Origin: Dyella lutea
GTDB lineage: Bacteria > Pseudomonadota > Gammaproteobacteria > Xanthomonadales > Rhodanobacteraceae
Assembly: GCF_024158035.1 (NCBI RefSeq)
Contig: NZ_JAMZEK010000001.1
Location: 1,530,001-1,594,000 of the forward strand
DNA length: 64,000 bases
Direction of reading: 5' to 3'
The notes below the pieces were generated by a model. The model was not told the DNA's origin. It did not search any database and was given only the letters and a program-made list of their open reading frames with translations. Positions 27,876-36,432 of the stretch are shown here, one piece after another; position 1 is the stretch's first letter; each line of letters opens with the position of its first letter. The position numbers and the translations under genes are program-made.

Positions 27876-27921
27876 CGGAGGCTAGACTGCGCGCCTGCTT
27901 TCCGCGAAGGACACCCCGACG

Positions 27922-28530
27922 ATGCAACTGGATCTGGCCAGCCTCAGCGCCGAGGAGGCCTACCGCTGGCTGACCGCCACCGTGACGCCGCGGCCGATCG
28001 CCTGGGTTTCGTCGGTTTCCGCCGCGGGCGTGACCAACCTGGCACCCTTCAGTTTCTTCCAGGTGATCTGCGACCAGCCGCCGACGTTGATGGTCAATGT
28101 CGGACTCAATCCGGGTGGGCGGCTGAAGGACACCCTGGTCAATGCGCGGGAGACCGGGCAGCTGGTGATCCATCTGGTCAACGCCGCGATGGCGCCGGCG
28201 ATGAACGAGTCGGCCGCCACGCTGCCGCCGGAGGTCAGTGAGATCGAGGTGTGCGGCCTGGAGACGGCGCCCGGCATCCGCGTCGCCGTGCCGCGGCTGC
28301 TGCGGGCACCGGTCGCGTTCGAATGCGAAGTGGCGGAGATCATCCCGTACCCGGACGAAAGCCCGCGCCATTTCCTGATCTTCGCCCGCGTACTGCTGGC
28401 CCACATCGACGACGCGGTGATGGCCGACGGGCGTCATGTCGATCCGGGCAAGCTCGACCTGGTCGGCCGCATGGGCGGCGTGTGGTACGCGACCACGCGC
28501 GACCGCTTTGCGATGAAACGCCCGCCCTAG
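27922..28530 (+). CDS. Flavin reductase-like FMN-binding protein
   Basis: A 202-residue protein of the flavin reductase-like/FMN-binding split-barrel family. Diagnostic segments are YRWLTATVTPRPIAWVSSVS near the N-terminus, TNLAPFSFFQVICDQPPTLM and the C-terminal GRMGGVWYATTRDRF. Such proteins bind FMN and often supply reduced flavin or act on small substrates; the substrate here is unknown. It converges on the amidase gene with a 4-base overlap. Confidence 0.85.
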   Translation: MQLDLASLSAEEAYRWLTATVTPRPIAWVSSVSAAGVTNLAPFSFFQVICDQPPTLMVNVGLNPGGRLKDTLVNARETGQLVIHLVNAAMAPAMNESAATLPPEVSEIEVCGLETAPGIRVAVPRLLRAPVAFECEVAEIIPYPDESPRHFLIFARVLLAHIDDAVMADGRHVDPGKLDLVGRMGGVWYATTRDRFAMKRPP

Positions 28531-29096
28531 CGCGGGTATCCGCCGAAGATGCGCTCCAACCTTGCGCCGGCCAGCACTTCTTCCCACGGGAACCGCGGGC
28601 CAGGATCCCGCTTGCGCGGCACCTGCAGCGACGGATCGTCGCTGGCCGGCACGCGGGCGGTGTCCAGGTCCTCGTGGCCGGCGATCTGCCGCAGCGCCGG
28701 AAACTCCTCGCGCAGCCGCGCCAGCAGCGCCCTCAGGGCTGCGATCTGCGCGGGCGGATAGGGTTCGTCCATCGCCTGGTGACGCGAGTCGAACCAGTCC
28801 GGATAGCGCCCGGTGTTGACCAGCTCGATGCCGATCGACGCCGGGTTGTACCCGCGCACGTGGTGCGCCACGCGGGTGCCCGGCACGTAGCGTTCGATGC
28901 AGCCGTCGCGGTCGACGTAGTAGTGGCCGCTGTTGCCGGTGCCGCTGTCGTGCAGCACGCGCTCGCCGTATGTGCGGGCCATCGCCAGGTCGGGCAGCTC
29001 GGTGCAATGGATCACCACCAGGGTGACGGTGTCGGCCGGGCGCGCCTGAAGGCGGTCGACGTAGGGCAGGAAATGGTCGTGGACGGTGACGGGCAT
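28527..29096 (-). CDS. AmpD-like N-acetylmuramoyl-L-alanine amidase
   Basis: The 189-residue protein has an Amidase_2 domain: VTLVVIHCTELPD with the first zinc His, then GHYYVDRDGCIERYVPGTRV, NPASIGIELVNTGRYPDWFD, and GHEDLDTARVPASDD with the remaining metal ligands. It should cleave the lactyl-amide bond of muropeptides. No signal peptide is visible, so a cytoplasmic recycling role is likely. The start at 29096 was chosen because conservation begins there; upstream in-frame ATGs overlap the divergent gene. Confidence 0.85.
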   Translation of the reverse strand: MPVTVHDHFLPYVDRLQARPADTVTLVVIHCTELPDLAMARTYGERVLHDSGTGNSGHYYVDRDGCIERYVPGTRVAHHVRGYNPASIGIELVNTGRYPDWFDSRHQAMDEPYPPAQIAALRALLARLREEFPALRQIAGHEDLDTARVPASDDPSLQVPRKRDPGPRFPWEEVLAGARLERIFGGYPR

Positions 29097-29157
29097 GCGC
29101 GGGAGTCTCGCACGGTGCCGCGGTATCATGAACGACCCGCCACGCCGAGCCGCCGCC

Positions 29158-29685
29158 ATGCGCCCCCCGATCATCCTCTCGCACGGTGCCGAATCCGGCC
29201 CCGACGCCACCAAGGTCAGCGTACTGGCCCGGCTGGCCGAATCGCTGGGCTGGTCGACGCTGCGTCCGGACTATCGCGAGGACGACGCGCTCGGCCTGGC
29301 CGGCTCGGTCGCACCCCGCCTGGCGCGGCTGGAGGCAGCGATCCAGGCCCAGCCGGTGCCGCCGGTGCTGGTTGGTTCCAGCATGGGCGCGTTCGTTTCC
29401 GGGCTGGCCTCGCTCGAGCGACCGGTGGCGGGGTTGTTCCTGATGGCCACGCCGGAGTCCATCCCCGGCTGCGAGGTGGATTTCGACGTCTCGCCCGACG
29501 TGCCCACCGTGCTGATCCACGGCTGGCGAGACGAACTCTGCCCATTGGATGACATGGTCGCCTTTGCCGAGCGGCGGCAGCTGCCGTTGCTGATCCTCGA
29601 CGACGACCATCGCCTGTCGGCCAGCGTGGACGCGATCGCCGGCCAGTTCCGGTTGTTCCTCGAGCACGTGGCGGGCCGCCCATGA
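29158..29685 (+). CDS. Small alpha/beta-hydrolase
   Basis: A 175-residue alpha/beta-hydrolase with an early oxyanion segment (PIILSHGAESGPDATK), a nucleophile elbow GSSMGAF and a late TVLIHGWRDELCPLDD loop with the acid. The likely catalytic His lies in DDDHRLS. The substrate is unknown. The start at 29158 is the ATG nearest the conserved N-terminus; 29128 is possible. The stop overlaps the rlmKL start (ATGA), so the two are probably cotranscribed. Confidence 0.8.
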   Translation: MRPPIILSHGAESGPDATKVSVLARLAESLGWSTLRPDYREDDALGLAGSVAPRLARLEAAIQAQPVPPVLVGSSMGAFVSGLASLERPVAGLFLMATPESIPGCEVDFDVSPDVPTVLIHGWRDELCPLDDMVAFAERRQLPLLILDDDHRLSASVDAIAGQFRLFLEHVAGRP

Positions 29686-31868
29686 TCGCGTTCTTCGCCA
29701 GTTGCCCGAAAGGCCTGGAATACCTGCTGAAAGACGAACTGGCGGCGCTCGGCGCCGAAGACGTGCACGAGGCGCTCTCGGGCGTGCGCTTCACCGGCAC
29801 GCTGGAGACCGCCTACCGCGCCTGCCTGTGGTCGCGCCTGGCCAGTCGCGTGCTGCTGCCGCTGGCGGAGTTCGACGCGGCCACCGACGAGGCGCTGTAC
29901 GCCGGCGTGCAGTTGGTCGACTGGTCGGTGCACCTGTCCGAGCGGGCCACCCTGGCGGTCGACGCGCACACCACCCAGAGCAAGCTCAACCACAGCCAGT
30001 TCCTCGCCCAGCGGGTGAAGGACGCGGTGGTCGACCAGTTCCGCCAGCGTACCGGGCAGCGTCCCGACGTGGTCACCGACGAGCCTGATGTGCGCATCAA
30101 CGTGCGCCTGCGCCGCGACCGCGCCACGCTGTCGCTGGATCTCTCCGGCAGCCCGCTGCATCGCCGCGGCTGGCGCGAGATGCAGGGCGAGGCGCCGCTG
30201 AAGGAAAACCTGGCGGCGGCGATGCTGCTGCGGGGCGGCTGGCCGCAGGTCTATGCCGAGGGCGGCGCGCTGCTGGACCCGATGTGCGGCTCGGGCACGC
30301 TGCTGATCGAAGGCGCGTGGATGGCCGCCGACGTGGCGCCGGGCCTGCATCGCGAATACTTTGGTTTCCTCGGTTGGGCACAGCATGACATCGCGCTGTG
30401 GAAGCGCCTGCACGAGGAGGCCCGCGCGCGTGCCGAGACCGGCCTGCGCGCGCTGCGCGCCTGCTTCTTCGGCGCCGATGCCGATCCGCGCATGGTGCAG
30501 ACCGCCAAGCGCAACGCGCAGGCCGCGGGCGTCGCCGGCTTCTTCACGCTGGACCGGCATGACGCTACCCATGCGGCGCCGCCGCCGGGCGTGACGCGCG
30601 GCCTGGTGATCACCAATCCGCCGTACGGCGAACGGCTGGGCGAGCGCGAGCAGATGCCGCATCTGTATCGCGCACTGGGCGAAACCCTGCGCGCGCATTT
30701 CGCCGGCTGGCGTGCCGCCGTGCTGGCCGGTGACGCCGAGCTGGGACGCGCCATGCCGCTGCGCGCGGACAAGAAGTACACGCTCTACAACGGTGCGCTG
30801 GAGACGGTGCTGCTGACCTTCGAGCTGAACGCCCGCGAGACCGTGGCGCGCGAGCCGAGGCCGCTGTCGCCCGGCGCGCAGATGGTGAAGAACCGGCTGG
30901 AGAAGAACGTCCGCCACCTGCGCAAGCGGCTGGAGCGCGAAGGCATCCACTGCTGGCGCGCCTACGACCAGGATCTGCCCGAATACGCCGCGGCCGTCGA
31001 CGTCTACGGCAACGCGGCCGGCGAGCGCTGGCTGCACGTGCAGGAATACCGCGCGCCGGCCGAGGTGCCCGCGGCGGTGGCGCAGACCCGCCTGCGCGAG
31101 CTGGTGCGCGTGGCCGGCGAGGTGTTCGAGGTGCCGCGCGACCACGTTGCGGTGAAGACCCGCGAACGCGGCAAGGGTGGCTCCAAGTACGGTCACTTCG
31201 ACCAGCAGGGCCAGTTCGTCGAGGTGGCCGAGGGCGGCCTGCGCTTCCTGGTGAACCTCACCGACTACCTGGACACCGGCCTGTTCCTCGACCACCGGCT
31301 GGTGCGGGCGAAGCTGCGCGAACTGGCGAAGGGGCGGCGTGTCCTCAACCTGTTCGCCTACACCGCCACGGCCAGCGTCTATGCCGCGGCCGGCGGCGCG
31401 CAGGACACCACCAGCGTGGACCTGTCGGCCACCTACCTGGACTGGGCGTCGCGCAACCTCGCGCTGAACGGCTTCAGCGGCACGCGGCACCGGCTGATGC
31501 AGGCCGATGCGATGACCTTCCTGCGCGCCGACCGCGAACGCTACGGGTTGATCTACGTCGATCCGCCGACCTTCTCCAACTCCAAGCGCGCCGAGGATTT
31601 CGACGTGCAGCGCGACCACGTCGGCCTGTTGAACGCCTGCGGCGACCGGCTGGCGCACGGTGGCGTGATCGTGTTCTCGAACAATTTCCGCCGCTTCGCG
31701 CTCGATCGCGCGGCGCTGGAGGAGCGGTTCAGCATCGAGGATTGGAGCGGGCCGAGCATCCCGTTCGATTTCGCCCGCCGGGCGGACATCCACGGCTGCT
31801 GGCTGCTGCGCCTGCACGGTCCGTCGCACGAAAATCCGTGGGACAGCGCAAGAATCAAGCGTCGATGA
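29682..31868 (+). CDS. rlmL: Bifunctional 23S rRNA methyltransferase RlmKL
   Basis: The fused enzyme makes m2G2445 (RlmL half) and m7G2069 (RlmK half) in 23S rRNA. The 728 residues include an N-terminal THUMP domain (about 45-155), the first SAM domain with LLDPMCGSGTLLIEGAWMAA and the catalytic ITNPPYGER, and the second SAM domain with LNLFAYTATASVYAAAGGAQ and VDPPTFSNSKR. Length agrees with the two-domain form of gammaproteobacteria (about 700). It overlaps the preceding hydrolase by 4 bases. Confidence 0.96.
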   Translation: MIAFFASCPKGLEYLLKDELAALGAEDVHEALSGVRFTGTLETAYRACLWSRLASRVLLPLAEFDAATDEALYAGVQLVDWSVHLSERATLAVDAHTTQSKLNHSQFLAQRVKDAVVDQFRQRTGQRPDVVTDEPDVRINVRLRRDRATLSLDLSGSPLHRRGWREMQGEAPLKENLAAAMLLRGGWPQVYAEGGALLDPMCGSGTLLIEGAWMAADVAPGLHREYFGFLGWAQHDIALWKRLHEEARARAETGLRALRACFFGADADPRMVQTAKRNAQAAGVAGFFTLDRHDATHAAPPPGVTRGLVITNPPYGERLGEREQMPHLYRALGETLRAHFAGWRAAVLAGDAELGRAMPLRADKKYTLYNGALETVLLTFELNARETVAREPRPLSPGAQMVKNRLEKNVRHLRKRLEREGIHCWRAYDQDLPEYAAAVDVYGNAAGERWLHVQEYRAPAEVPAAVAQTRLRELVRVAGEVFEVPRDHVAVKTRERGKGGSKYGHFDQQGQFVEVAEGGLRFLVNLTDYLDTGLFLDHRLVRAKLRELAKGRRVLNLFAYTATASVYAAAGGAQDTTSVDLSATYLDWASRNLALNGFSGTRHRLMQADAMTFLRADRERYGLIYVDPPTFSNSKRAEDFDVQRDHVGLLNACGDRLAHGGVIVFSNNFRRFALDRAALEERFSIEDWSGPSIPFDFARRADIHGCWLLRLHGPSHENPWDSARIKRR

Positions 31869-31933
31869 ATTTTCAGTGGCGATTAAGTGGCGCGAGCCGA
31901 GCATGGCTCTCAGATTCGAAGGAGGTAGCTCGC

Positions 31934-32368
31934 ATGACTGGCATCCTTGGCAAACAGAAACTCGCAGCCGCCGGCGTCATGATCGCCGCGGCGCTGGCCA
32001 TGCCGTTCGCCGCCAGCGCGCATGGCTGGGGTCACGACGGCTGGGGCCACGGCTACCGCGGTGGTTATCACGGCTACCACGGTGGCTATTACCACGGCGG
32101 CTATCACCGCGGTGGTCATTGGGAAGGCGGGCGCTGGATTGCCGGTGCACTGGTCGCCGGTGCAATGGTCGGGCTGATCGACGCAGCGGTGAACCCGCGC
32201 CCGGTCTACTACGACGCCCCGGTGGTCTATACCCGCCCGCGCACCACGGTGATCTACGAGGATCGCCCGGTGGTCGAGCGGCGCGTGGTCACCCGGACCG
32301 TGGTCTACAGCGATCCTTACGACACCCGCTACGTGCGTGACGACGGCTACGACGACGACGGCGATTGA
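31934..32368 (+). CDS. Secreted Gly/His/Tyr-rich protein
   Basis: A 144-residue protein with a signal peptide (LAAAGVMIAAALAMPFAASA). A Gly/His/Tyr/Trp repeat region follows (about residues 35-70, GYHGYHGGYYHGGYHRGGH). Then come one hydrophobic segment (WIAGALVAGAMVGLIDAAV) and a Tyr/Val/Arg tail ending in Asp. Similar His-rich envelope proteins are common in proteobacteria and may bind metals, but function is unknown. A perfect AAGGAGGT (31919-31926) lies 7 bases before the ATG and decides the start; expression is probably high. Confidence 0.75.
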   Translation: MTGILGKQKLAAAGVMIAAALAMPFAASAHGWGHDGWGHGYRGGYHGYHGGYYHGGYHRGGHWEGGRWIAGALVAGAMVGLIDAAVNPRPVYYDAPVVYTRPRTTVIYEDRPVVERRVVTRTVVYSDPYDTRYVRDDGYDDDGD

Positions 32369-32398
32369 TCCACTCTCCGACGGGACGAGGTACGACCC

Positions 32399-32429
32399 AA
32401 AAAACGCCCGGCCATGGCCGGGCGTTTTT
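32399..32429. terminator. Bidirectional terminator between two convergent genes
   Basis: An A-run, an ACGCCCGGCC/GGCCGGGCGT stem with a tight turn, and TTTTT. It serves the secreted-protein gene on the left and the minus-strand gene ending at 32440 on the right. Confidence 0.9.
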
Positions 32430-32439
32430 CGTTCACGCC

Positions 32440-32877
32440 CTACGGCTTGCTGGTGGGCTGGTCGGCGGCACTGCCGCTGCGTCGCGCTTTTGCCGAAAGC
32501 TGGTCGAACTCTGCCTTGTCGACGATCCGCACCGACTGGATCGCGCATCGAGACTGGTGATACGAGCTGACCGTCTCGCCTGCTTCGCCGCAGATCCGGT
32601 ACACGCCCAGCGCGAGATTCGATCGGTTGGGGTGGAAGATCAGTCCGGCCGGTGGCTGCCCCAGTCGCGGGCACCGGGCCTGTAGCCCGACCACATAGCG
32701 CTTGGGACCAGTGCGTACGGTGGCCGTGCGGTCGTCGACGATGTGCCATTCGTTGATCTGGTCGACACGGATGCATTCGCTGATCGGCCGCAACGGTGTG
32801 CGAACCGGTGCGCTCTGCGCGGTGGCGCCGGTGCTCGTTGCCAACGCCAGGACAGGAAGGATGGTGGCCGTTCTCAC
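32440..32877 (-). CDS. Secreted protein of unknown function, DUF6491-like
   Basis: The 145-residue protein starts with a signal peptide (TATILPVLALATSTGATAQS). A conserved-looking domain follows, with Cys residues and the pattern CIRVDQINEWHIVDDRTATV, KRYVVGLQARCPRLG, then CAIQSVRIVD. This resembles the DUF6491 proteins of Xanthomonadales, from memory of the family pattern. A GTG start at 32877 was chosen because GAGG lies 7 bases upstream and the signal peptide then begins correctly. Function unknown. Confidence 0.65.
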   Translation of the reverse strand: MRTATILPVLALATSTGATAQSAPVRTPLRPISECIRVDQINEWHIVDDRTATVRTGPKRYVVGLQARCPRLGQPPAGLIFHPNRSNLALGVYRICGEAGETVSSYHQSRCAIQSVRIVDKAEFDQLSAKARRSGSAADQPTSKP

Positions 32878-33081
32878 GATGGGACCTCGCGATCGGCAGG
32901 GAGACAGTGAAACATGCAACACGGAATGCATGTGCGTGTCCACTATCGGCCATCCGCGGATCACAGGATCTGAACGTCCCGTGCAGGACAATCCGCCCTC
33001 GGTTCCCTGCACGGCATCCTGCATGCTCCCGCGCTTCGGCCGTCATCCCCGTCCATATGCTCTCGGCCTCCGGTGTGTGCC

Positions 33082-34332
33082 ATGAAGGTGCCGGGCCTGT
33101 CTGCCGACACGTCCCTTCGCACGCGCTTCGACCGCATCCGTCAGGTCACGGTCGCGCTGGCCTCGCCGCTGTCGCCCGAGGACATGATGGTGCAGTCGAT
33201 GCCCGATGCCAGTCCGGGCAAGTGGCACCTCGCGCATACCACCTGGTTCTTCGAGCAGTTCGTGTTGTCCCGGCGTCCCGGCTACGTGACGCGTCATCCC
33301 GGCTGGATGGTGCTGTTCAATTCCTACTACCAGTCGGTCGGGCCGATGCACGCTCGGCCGCGCCGTGGCCTGCTGTCACGACCATCGCTGGCCGACGTGC
33401 TGGATTACCGGCGTTACGTCGACGATGCGGTCGGCGAATGGCTGGAGGCCGGCGACGATCCGGACCTCGCCACGTTGGTGGAGCTCGGCTTGAATCACGA
33501 ACAGCAGCACCAGGAACTCCTGCTCACCGACATCAAGCACGCGTTGTGGTGCAATCCGCTGCGACCGGCCTACCGGGTGGAGGGGTGGGCCGCAGGGTCG
33601 TCGCGACCCGTGCCCCTGCGTTTCCTCGCCGGAGACGAGGGTATCGTCGACCTCGGCCATGAGGGGGCGGGCTTCACCTTCGACAACGAGACACCCCGCC
33701 ATCGCACGCTGTTGCAGCCCCACGCGCTGGCCAACCGGTTGGTCACCAACGCCGAGTACCTCGCCTTCGTCCACGACGGAGGCTACCGCGAGCCGGGACT
33801 CTGGCTGTCTGACGGCTGGGCCACGGTGCAGGCCGAGGGCTGGCAGCGCCCGCTGTATTGGCAGGACGACCTGGCCAGCGAATTCACCCTCGGCGGTGTG
33901 CAGCCGCTGGACCCCGAAGCCCCGGTGTGCCACCTGAGCTACTTCGAGGCCGACGCGTTCGCGCGCTGGGCCGAGATGCGCCTGCCGACCGAGGCCGAAT
34001 GGGAGGCTGCGGCCGCTGGGCTGCCGGTGCGGGGCAATCTGCAGGAGCAGGCGCGCCTCCATCCGCAGGCAGCCACGCCGGGCGAAGGGCTGCGCCAGAT
34101 GTTCGGTGACGTGTGGGAGTGGACCGCCTCGCCCTATGTCAGCTATCCCGGGTTCCGGCCGTTGCCGGGGTCGCTGGGCGAATACAACGGCAAGTTCATG
34201 AACGGGCAGTGGGTGTTGCGCGGGGGGAGCTGTGTCACGCCGTGCGACCACGTGCGCGCAAGCTACCGCAACTTCTTCCCTCCCCATGCCCGCTGGCAGT
34301 TCGCAGGGATCCGACTCGGAAAGGACTTATGA
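33082..34332 (+). CDS. egtB: Ergothioneine biosynthesis sulfoxide synthase EgtB
   Basis: EgtB is a non-haem iron enzyme that joins a thiol to hercynine with oxygen. The 416-residue protein has a DinB-like N-terminal domain with metal-ligand candidates in KWHLAHTTWFFEQFV and LGLNHEQQHQELLL. The C-terminal FGE-sulfatase domain has TNAEYLAFVHDGGY, MRLPTEAEWEAAA, FGDVWEWTASPYVSYPGF and VLRGGSCVTP. The ATG at 33082 was preferred over 33073. It overlaps egtD by 4 bases; the two form the core pathway from histidine. Confidence 0.93.
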   Translation: MKVPGLSADTSLRTRFDRIRQVTVALASPLSPEDMMVQSMPDASPGKWHLAHTTWFFEQFVLSRRPGYVTRHPGWMVLFNSYYQSVGPMHARPRRGLLSRPSLADVLDYRRYVDDAVGEWLEAGDDPDLATLVELGLNHEQQHQELLLTDIKHALWCNPLRPAYRVEGWAAGSSRPVPLRFLAGDEGIVDLGHEGAGFTFDNETPRHRTLLQPHALANRLVTNAEYLAFVHDGGYREPGLWLSDGWATVQAEGWQRPLYWQDDLASEFTLGGVQPLDPEAPVCHLSYFEADAFARWAEMRLPTEAEWEAAAAGLPVRGNLQEQARLHPQAATPGEGLRQMFGDVWEWTASPYVSYPGFRPLPGSLGEYNGKFMNGQWVLRGGSCVTPCDHVRASYRNFFPPHARWQFAGIRLGKDL

Positions 34333-35306
34333 GCAGCACACTCCAGGCCACCTGGCTGCGCGACGACGATCGTCGCCCCCCCGACAATTTCATCCTCGAA
34401 GTGGTGCAGCGCGGCCTGGCCGCCAGGCCGAAGCGCCTGCCTTCCTGGCTGTTCTACGACGAACGCGGCTCGGAGCTGTTCGTGGCGATCTGCGAGCAGC
34501 CGGAGTACTACCTCACCCGCTGCGAGATCGCGCTGATGCGTGCGCACGGCGCAGAGATCGCTGCCGCGCTCGGGCCGGACGTGAGGCTGGTGGAATACGG
34601 CAGCGGCCACGCGATCAAGACCGACCTGCTGCTGGAGCATCTGGCCTCGCCGGTTGCCTACGTGCCGGTGGAGATTTCCCCGGAACCGCTGCGACAGAGC
34701 GTGCAGCGCCTGGGCGAACGCTTTCCCGATGTCGCCATGCAGCCGCTGTGCGCGGACTTCACCCGCGCGCTGCGCCTGCCGATCGCCCCCCGCGCCACGC
34801 GCCGGACGGTGATCTATTTTCCCGGATCCACCATCGGCAATTTCGAGGCGGCCGATGCCGCCGTGCTGCTGCGCAAGATGCGAGCGGAAATGGGCGAGAG
34901 TGGCGGCATCTTGATCGGCGTCGACCTGAAGAAGGACACCGCGCTGCTGGAGGCCGCCTACAACGATGCGGCGGGCGTCACCGCCGAGTTCACCCTGAAC
35001 ATGCTCGCCCATGTCAATCGCGCCATCGGCAGCGACTTCGACCTGCGCCGTTTCCGGCATCGCGCGCGCTACAACCCGATGGCCGGTCGCATCGAGACGC
35101 ACATCCTCAGCAGCGAGGACCAGGTCGTGCGCGTGGGGCGGCAGCAGGTGCGCTTCCGCGAGAACGAGGCGATGCAGGTCGAGTACAGCTGCAAGTACTC
35201 GCTGGAGGATTTCGCCGCGCTCGCCCATCGTGCCGGGCTGGCGGTGCGCGAGACGTGGCTGGACCCCGAACGGATGTTCAGCGTGCAGTACCTGGTGCGC
35301 GCCTGA
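34329..35306 (+). CDS. egtD: L-histidine N-alpha-methyltransferase EgtD
   Basis: EgtD trimethylates histidine to hercynine, the substrate of EgtB. The 325-residue protein has the family features LPSWLFYDERGSELFVAICE, EYYLTRCEIALM, the SAM-binding LVEYGSGHAIKTDLLL, and YFPGSTIGNFEAADA. The C-terminal EYSCKYSLEDFAALAHRAGL is also conserved. The start overlaps the egtB stop (ATGA). No egtA, egtC or egtE is nearby; a two-gene egtB-egtD arrangement is common in proteobacteria. Confidence 0.95.
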   Translation: MSSTLQATWLRDDDRRPPDNFILEVVQRGLAARPKRLPSWLFYDERGSELFVAICEQPEYYLTRCEIALMRAHGAEIAAALGPDVRLVEYGSGHAIKTDLLLEHLASPVAYVPVEISPEPLRQSVQRLGERFPDVAMQPLCADFTRALRLPIAPRATRRTVIYFPGSTIGNFEAADAAVLLRKMRAEMGESGGILIGVDLKKDTALLEAAYNDAAGVTAEFTLNMLAHVNRAIGSDFDLRRFRHRARYNPMAGRIETHILSSEDQVVRVGRQQVRFRENEAMQVEYSCKYSLEDFAALAHRAGLAVRETWLDPERMFSVQYLVRA

Positions 35307-35438
35307 GCTCCCGTCGCCCGCATCACCTGCGGGACGTCGTGCGTATGCGATGAGCCGTGGGCAGAGGCGGATCCCGACCGGAATCGCCTGACCCGCCCCG
35401 GCGCCGTGCCGTTCCGTTCCCCGCTGGAGCTCCGCTGC

Positions 35439-36428
35439 ATGACCGTTTCCCCGTCCCCGCGCATCGCCATCGTCGGTGCCGGCATGACCGGCCTGGCCTG
35501 CGCGCGCGAACTGCACCGGCGCGGCCTCGCCCCGCGGGTGCTGGAGAAGAGCCGTGGGCTGGGCGGGCGGATGGCGACGCGACGCACCGAGCGCGGCGAT
35601 CGCTTCGATCACGGCGCGCAGTTCGTGACCGCCCGCGATCCGCATTTCGCCGCCGAACTCGAGGCATGGGTACGGGCCGATGCCGCGCGGCGCTGGTCGC
35701 CGCGGCTTCCCTCCCGGGCCGACGCGCCGGCCCATCCCCGGTGGATCGGCGGGGACGGCATGAAGCGACTGGTCGAGCCGCTGGCGGCGGGCGTGGATAT
35801 CCGGCTGCAGGCGACGGTCGCCAGGCTGTCGCGCCAGGACGACGGGTGCTGGCGGCTTGCGCTGGAGGAGGGCGACTGTGTCGATGGATTCGATGCCGTG
35901 GCGATCACTGCTCCGGCGCCGCAGACCCGGGGATTGCTGGAGCGGGCCGGGTCGCCGCTGGCCGGTGCGCTGGACGTGGTGGCGGTCGCGCCGTGCTGGG
36001 CGCTGATGCTGGCCTTCGGGACGCCGTGGGAGCTGCCGTTCGACGCCGCGCGGCTGGACGACGGTCCGGTGGCGTGGCTCGCGCGGCAGGCCAGCCGGTT
36101 CAGCGGCGAAGGCCTTGTGGACGGCTGGGTGGTGCACGCCTCGCCCGCGTGGAGCCAGGAGCATCTGGAATGCACGCCCGACGAAGTGGTGCCAAGTCTG
36201 CTGGCCGCGCTCGCCGCACAGCTCCCCGCACCACCGCCGCCCGTGTTCACCCGGGCTCACCGCTGGCGCTACGCGATGACCATGCGGCCGCTGGGCCGGC
36301 CCTTCCTCGCCGATTCCGCGAACGGCTTGTGGGCGGGCGGCGACTGGTGCCTCGGCGCCCGCGTCGAGAACGCGTTCCAGAGCGGCGTCGCCATGGCCGG
36401 ATCGATCGCCGACGCGCTCGGCGCCTGA
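35439..36428 (+). CDS. FAD-dependent oxidoreductase, renalase-like
   Basis: The 329-residue protein has an N-terminal dinucleotide-binding fold (RIAIVGAGMTGLACARELHR), then SRGLGGRMATRRTERGDRFD and HGAQFVTARDP, which are characteristic of the renalase/amine-oxidase-like group. The C-terminal GLWAGGDWCLGARVENAFQS closes the FAD site. The substrate is unknown. The ATG at 35439 was chosen for the GGAGC upstream and proximity to the FAD motif. It converges on mfd with only 4 bases between stops. Confidence 0.85.
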   Translation: MTVSPSPRIAIVGAGMTGLACARELHRRGLAPRVLEKSRGLGGRMATRRTERGDRFDHGAQFVTARDPHFAAELEAWVRADAARRWSPRLPSRADAPAHPRWIGGDGMKRLVEPLAAGVDIRLQATVARLSRQDDGCWRLALEEGDCVDGFDAVAITAPAPQTRGLLERAGSPLAGALDVVAVAPCWALMLAFGTPWELPFDAARLDDGPVAWLARQASRFSGEGLVDGWVVHASPAWSQEHLECTPDEVVPSLLAALAAQLPAPPPPVFTRAHRWRYAMTMRPLGRPFLADSANGLWAGGDWCLGARVENAFQSGVAMAGSIADALGA

Positions 36429-36432
36429 GTCC

